A DNA stretch of 64,000 nucleotides from AP-15 sp963777435 (lineage in GTDB: Bacteria > Pseudomonadota > Alphaproteobacteria > ATCC43930 > CGMCC-115725): NCBI GenBank assembly GCA_963777435.1, contig CAVZQT010000003.1, forward strand, positions 682,001 through 746,000, read 5' to 3'. The notes under the pieces were generated by a model. The model was given only the letters and a program-made list of their open reading frames with translations. It did not search any database and was not told the origin of the DNA. The translations under genes were made by a program, and so were the position numbers. Positions 61,045 through 64,000 of this stretch are shown here, in pieces (the first letter of the stretch is position 1; every line of letters begins with the position of its first letter).

Positions 61045-61119
61045 GGATGCCTCCTTCTATCGGGCGCCTTGCACCGCATCGATTATCGACCACACGGCCG
61101 AATCCGCCGTATGCGCGCA

Positions 61120-62482
61120 CTACAGCAGCATCGTCAGTGGGTCTTCGACGAGCTTTTTGAATGCGGCGAGGAATTGCGCGCCGATCGCCCCGTCGACGAC
61201 CCGGTGATCGCACGACAAGGTGCAGCTCATCACTGTCGCGATGGCGAGCGCGCCGTTCTTGACGACCGGCCGTTGCTCGCCGGCGCCCACCGAGAGGATG
61301 CCGCCATGGGGAGGGTTGATGACGGCGGCAAATTCGCGGACCCCGAACATGCCGAGGTTCGAGATCGAAAAGGTGCCGCCCTGAAATTCTTCGAGCTTTA
61401 ATTTGCCGGTGCGGGCGCGGGCGGCGAGGTCTTTGGTTTCGTTGGCGATCGTCGCGAGCCCCTTGCGATCGGCATCCCTGACGATCGGGGTGATCAACCC
61501 ATCATCCAGCGCCACCGCGACGGCGATGTCGACCGCATCCCATTGCAGGATCGCCTCATCGCTCCACGACGCGTTCGCCGCCGGCACCTGGCGCAGAGCG
61601 AGCGCGGCGGCGCGGATCACAAAGTCATTGACCGAAATCCGGTAGGCCTCCGACTTCGCATTCAGCTCTTTGCGGAATTTCAGCAGCTCGTCGATCTCGC
61701 AGTCGATCGTCAGATAGAAATGCGGGACCGTCTGTTTCGAACTCGGTCAGCCGCCGGGCGATGACGCGGCGCATCGCATTGAGCGGCCGCTCGGTGTATG
61801 GCCGATTGCCGGCGAGCGCCAGCACCCGCTCCTTTGTCAAAACCGTCGCCGGAGTCGGCGCGAGCGCCGGCACCGCGGCTGCTGGCGCAGCGGCGGGCCG
61901 GGCCGTCGGTGGCGACGCTAGCGGGGCGGCGGGCTGGCGCGCCTTCAGGATCGCAGCTTCGATATCGGATTTGACGATCCGCCCTTGCGGGCCCGAGCCG
62001 GTCAACGTCGCGAGGTCGAGGCCGGCCTGCTGCGCCATGCGGCGCGCCAGTGGGCTGGCAAAAATGCGCCGGTCATGGCCGTTGCCGACATTTGCCGGTT
62101 GCGGTCGCGCGGGCGAAGGCGACGGATTTGCGTTTCCACTTTCGCGAGGTGGGGGCGGAGATGCTACCGCCGGGGAAGGCTCAGCAGCCGTGGAAGCGCC
62201 AGTCGACGAGGCAGTCACGCTCAACGCCGCGGCATCTTCGCCCTCGCCTAGCAGCAGCGCTATCGGCTGGTTGACCTTGACCCCTTGGGTGCCCTCGGGG
62301 ACCAGGATCTTGCCGACGCGGCCGTCATCGACAGCTTCGACCTCCATCGTCGCCTTGTCGGTTTCGATTTCGGCCAATACGTCGCCCGAATGGACTTCGT
62401 CGCCTTCCCGCTTGAGCCATTTGGCCAGGTTGCCCTCGGTCATTGTCGGCGACAGTGCCGGCATCAGGATTTCGATCGGCAT
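61120..62482 (-). pseudogene. pdhC: Pyruvate dehydrogenase E2 (dihydrolipoamide acetyltransferase), broken by a 1-bp insertion
   Basis: Transfers acetyl groups to CoA. N-terminal lipoyl domain (lipoyl Lys in ETDKATMEV), Pro/Ala linkers, a peripheral-subunit binding domain (IFASPLARRMAQQAGLDLATL) and the catalytic domain with LSCDHRVVDGA at the end. The frame breaks after RRLTE: the DNA reads GAGTTCGAAACAG where GAGTCGAAACAG would give ESKQTVPHFYLTIDCE. One extra T (about 61740-61741) yields two ORFs (62482-61625 and 61620-61120). Restored length about 453 aa. As a core enzyme, a base-call error is as likely as a true mutation. Confidence 0.9.
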
Positions 62483-62562
62483 GTCCCAATCACCTAATCA
62501 GCAGCGAGCGCAGGTGGAGTTTGGCCGGGCGCGGCCGCATCTTTTACGAAGCGAGCACGATA

Positions 62563-62643
62563 GCTTTCCCGGCGAAAGCCGGGACCCACCGATCCGCCTT
62601 TCGAGCGCTTGAAGGGTGGGCCCCGGCTTCCGCCGGGGAAGCG
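62563..62643. repeat. Palindromic repeat, family A copy 3
   Basis: GCTTTCCCGGCGAAAGCCGGGACCC... opposite GGGTGGGCCCCGGCTTCCGCCGGGGAAGCG form near-complete inverted arms of about 28 bp. Lies between pdhB and pdhC. The best-preserved of three copies. Confidence 0.75.
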
Positions 62644-62743
62644 TTTTGCCGTTCGTTATCTCTGAACCCTCTCGCTCCTGAAACGCACGAACTCGTCGGC
62701 AGGGATTGGTGCGCCCCGCTCGCAATGACGCTCGCATGAAGAC

Positions 62744-64000
62744 CTAGCGGTAGGCGATTTCGCGGGCGGCCGCGACGATATCGTCGACCTGCGGCACCGC
62801 CAGATGTTCGAGATTGGCGGCGTAGGGCAACGGCACGTCCTTGCCGGCCACGCGCTTGACCGGCGCATCGAGCCAGTCAAAGCATTGTTCCATGATCAAT
62901 GCGGCAATCTCGGCGCCGATACCGGCGAACGGCCAACCCTCTTCCACCGTGACGATGCGGTTGGTTTTCTTGACCGAGGCCGCGACGGTCTCGGCGTCGA
63001 ACGGCCGCAGGCTCCGCAAATCGATCACCTCAGCGGAAATCCCGGCCTTTTCCAGTTCTTCGGCGGCCTGCAACGCCAGTTTGACCATTCGCGAGAAGGC
63101 CGTGATCGTGACATGCTCGCCGGCACGAGCGATGCGCGCTTTGCCAATCGGCACAATGAATTCCGGATCGTCGGGAACCGCAAAGCTTTCGCCGTAAACC
63201 AGCTCGTGTTCGAGAAATACGACCGGATTGGGATCGCGGATCGCCGATTTGAGCAAGCCCTTGTGATCGGCGCCGGTAAACGGCGCCACTACTTTGAGCC
63301 CGGGGCAATGAGCGTACCAGCTCGCATAGCATTGCGAGTGTTGCGCGGCGACCCGGGCCGCGATCCCGTTCGGCCCGCGAAACACGATCGGGCAACTCAT
63401 TTGGCCACCTGACATGTAATGGGTCTTTGAGGCCGAGTTGATGATTTGGTCGATCGCCTGCATCGCGAAGTTAAAGGTCATAAACTCGACGATCGGGCGC
63501 AATCCGGCAAAACCCGCACCGACCCCGAGGCCGGCGAACCCTTGCTCGGTGATCGGCGTGTCGATGACCCGCCGCGCGCCAAATTCCTGCAACAACCCTT
63601 GGCTGACTTTGTAGGCGCCCTGGTATTCGGCGACTTCCTCACCCATCAGGAACACCGTGTCGTCGCGCCGCATCTCCTCGGCGATCGCGTCACGCAACGC
63701 CTCCCGCACCGTGATCGTGCGCGTGGCGCCAGTGTATTCGGGTTCAAGGGATGGAGCCGATCGGGCGGGCGCCGGCGCGGATGTCGGAGGCGTCGGTTGT
63801 GGCGGCCGCACCCTCAGCGCATCCTGCTGCGAAGATTGCTGATGTCCATTGGGCGCGGGTGCCGGGGCGGGCTGAGCGTTAGCCGCGACTTCTTCGCCGT
63901 TACCCGCGATGACCGCGATCGGCGTGTTGACCGCGACGTGGTCGGTGCCTTCAGGGATCACGATTTTGGCGAGCACGCCCTCGTCGACCGCCTCGACTTC
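62744..64000 (-). CDS. pdhB: Pyruvate dehydrogenase E1 beta subunit with lipoyl linker (5' end outside window)
   Basis: Frame open to base 64000; the GTG at 63976 is internal. Starts within a lipoyl-type domain (LAKIVIPEGTDHVAVNTPIAV), then a Pro/Ala/Gln linker (residues about 35-80 of the visible part) and the transketolase-like E1-beta domain: MGEEVAEYQGAYKVSQGL, ITEQGFAGLGVGAGF, VVFLEHELVYG. Together with E1-alpha it decarboxylates pyruvate using thiamine diphosphate. The lipoyl domain on E1 beta is typical for alphaproteobacteria. pdhA presumably lies past the edge. Confidence 0.93.
   Translation of the reverse strand, partial: EVEAVDEGVLAKIVIPEGTDHVAVNTPIAVIAGNGEEVAANAQPAPAPAPNGHQQSSQQDALRVRPPQPTPPTSAPAPARSAPSLEPEYTGATRTITVREALRDAIAEEMRRDDTVFLMGEEVAEYQGAYKVSQGLLQEFGARRVIDTPITEQGFAGLGVGAGFAGLRPIVEFMTFNFAMQAIDQIINSASKTHYMSGGQMSCPIVFRGPNGIAARVAAQHSQCYASWYAHCPGLKVVAPFTGADHKGLLKSAIRDPNPVVFLEHELVYGESFAVPDDPEFIVPIGKARIARAGEHVTITAFSRMVKLALQAAEELEKAGISAEVIDLRSLRPFDAETVAASVKKTNRIVTVEEGWPFAGIGAEIAALIMEQCFDWLDAPVKRVAGKDVPLPYAANLEHLAVPQVDDIVAAAREIAYR

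Noticed and set aside
1..64000. CRISPR arrays, rRNA or tRNA genes
   Set aside because: I saw no regularly spaced direct repeats, no rRNA landmarks and no convincing tRNA in either strand, though a covariance-model scan would be the proper test.

Overview
The window is high-GC DNA from an alphaproteobacterium. The best evidence is a conserved block read on the minus strand, dusB-ntrB-ntrC-ntrY-ntrX-(HAD phosphatase)-hfq-hflX (31.2-41.0 kb). Beside it lie a fused ispDF, pgpA and a CinA-type gene on the plus strand, and a pyruvate dehydrogenase/lipoate cluster, pdhB-pdhC-lpd-lipA-coq10-like, at 57.4-64.0 kb. A lipoyl-linker region ahead of the E1-beta domain and a TPCP-type P1B-5 metal ATPase fit the same group. 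I do not assign a genus.

Layout. 0-13.3 kb: the end of a SatP/YaaH transporter, a transglutaminase-like protein, a DnaJ-domain membrane protein with a VWA protein, a molybdopterin oxidoreductase, a frameshifted TIGR03790-like secreted protein, cysE, a TPR protein, and metG-tatD-MBL hydrolase. 13.4-18.5 kb is a mobile patch: an IS1595-type transposase, a 92-codon gene cut by a complete IS21-family element with a 6-bp target duplication, two small ORFs and a DUF3800 gene. 18.7-31.2 kb: a zinc/manganese ABC importer with a possible Zur box, DUF992, a cis-prenyltransferase and UppP, an amidohydrolase, hppD, trxC, a bacterial histone-fold protein (DUF1931), a PEP-CTERM protein, a glycine-zipper lipoprotein and a Rap1a/Tai-like protein.

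31.2-43.3 kb is the nitrogen-regulation, RNA-chaperone and isoprenoid core. 43.4-57.4 kb is an accessory block of about 14 kb sitting between cinA and the coq10-like gene. It holds a nitrilase-like enzyme, gene debris, a HEPN/MNT pair, a decayed RAYT transposase bracketed by REP-like inverted repeats plus a second RAYT fragment, three secreted low-complexity proteins, a serine recombinase overlapping an FRG-domain gene, a universal stress protein, a P1B-5 ATPase with a hemerythrin-like tail, a CocE-type hydrolase and a lactonase-type propeller. 57.4-64.0 kb is the PDH/lipoate operon, interrupted by an isochorismatase-family gene and running off the window.

Themes. Four genes carry apparent frameshifts: TIGR03790-like, RAYT, the ATPase tail and PDH E2. 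E2 would normally be essential, so base-level sequence error must be weighed against real decay. Several dispersed palindromic repeats sit in intergenic spaces, and one appears to supply the start codon of lipA. The PEP-CTERM protein together with the TIGR03790-family gene implies an exosortase sorting system elsewhere in the genome.
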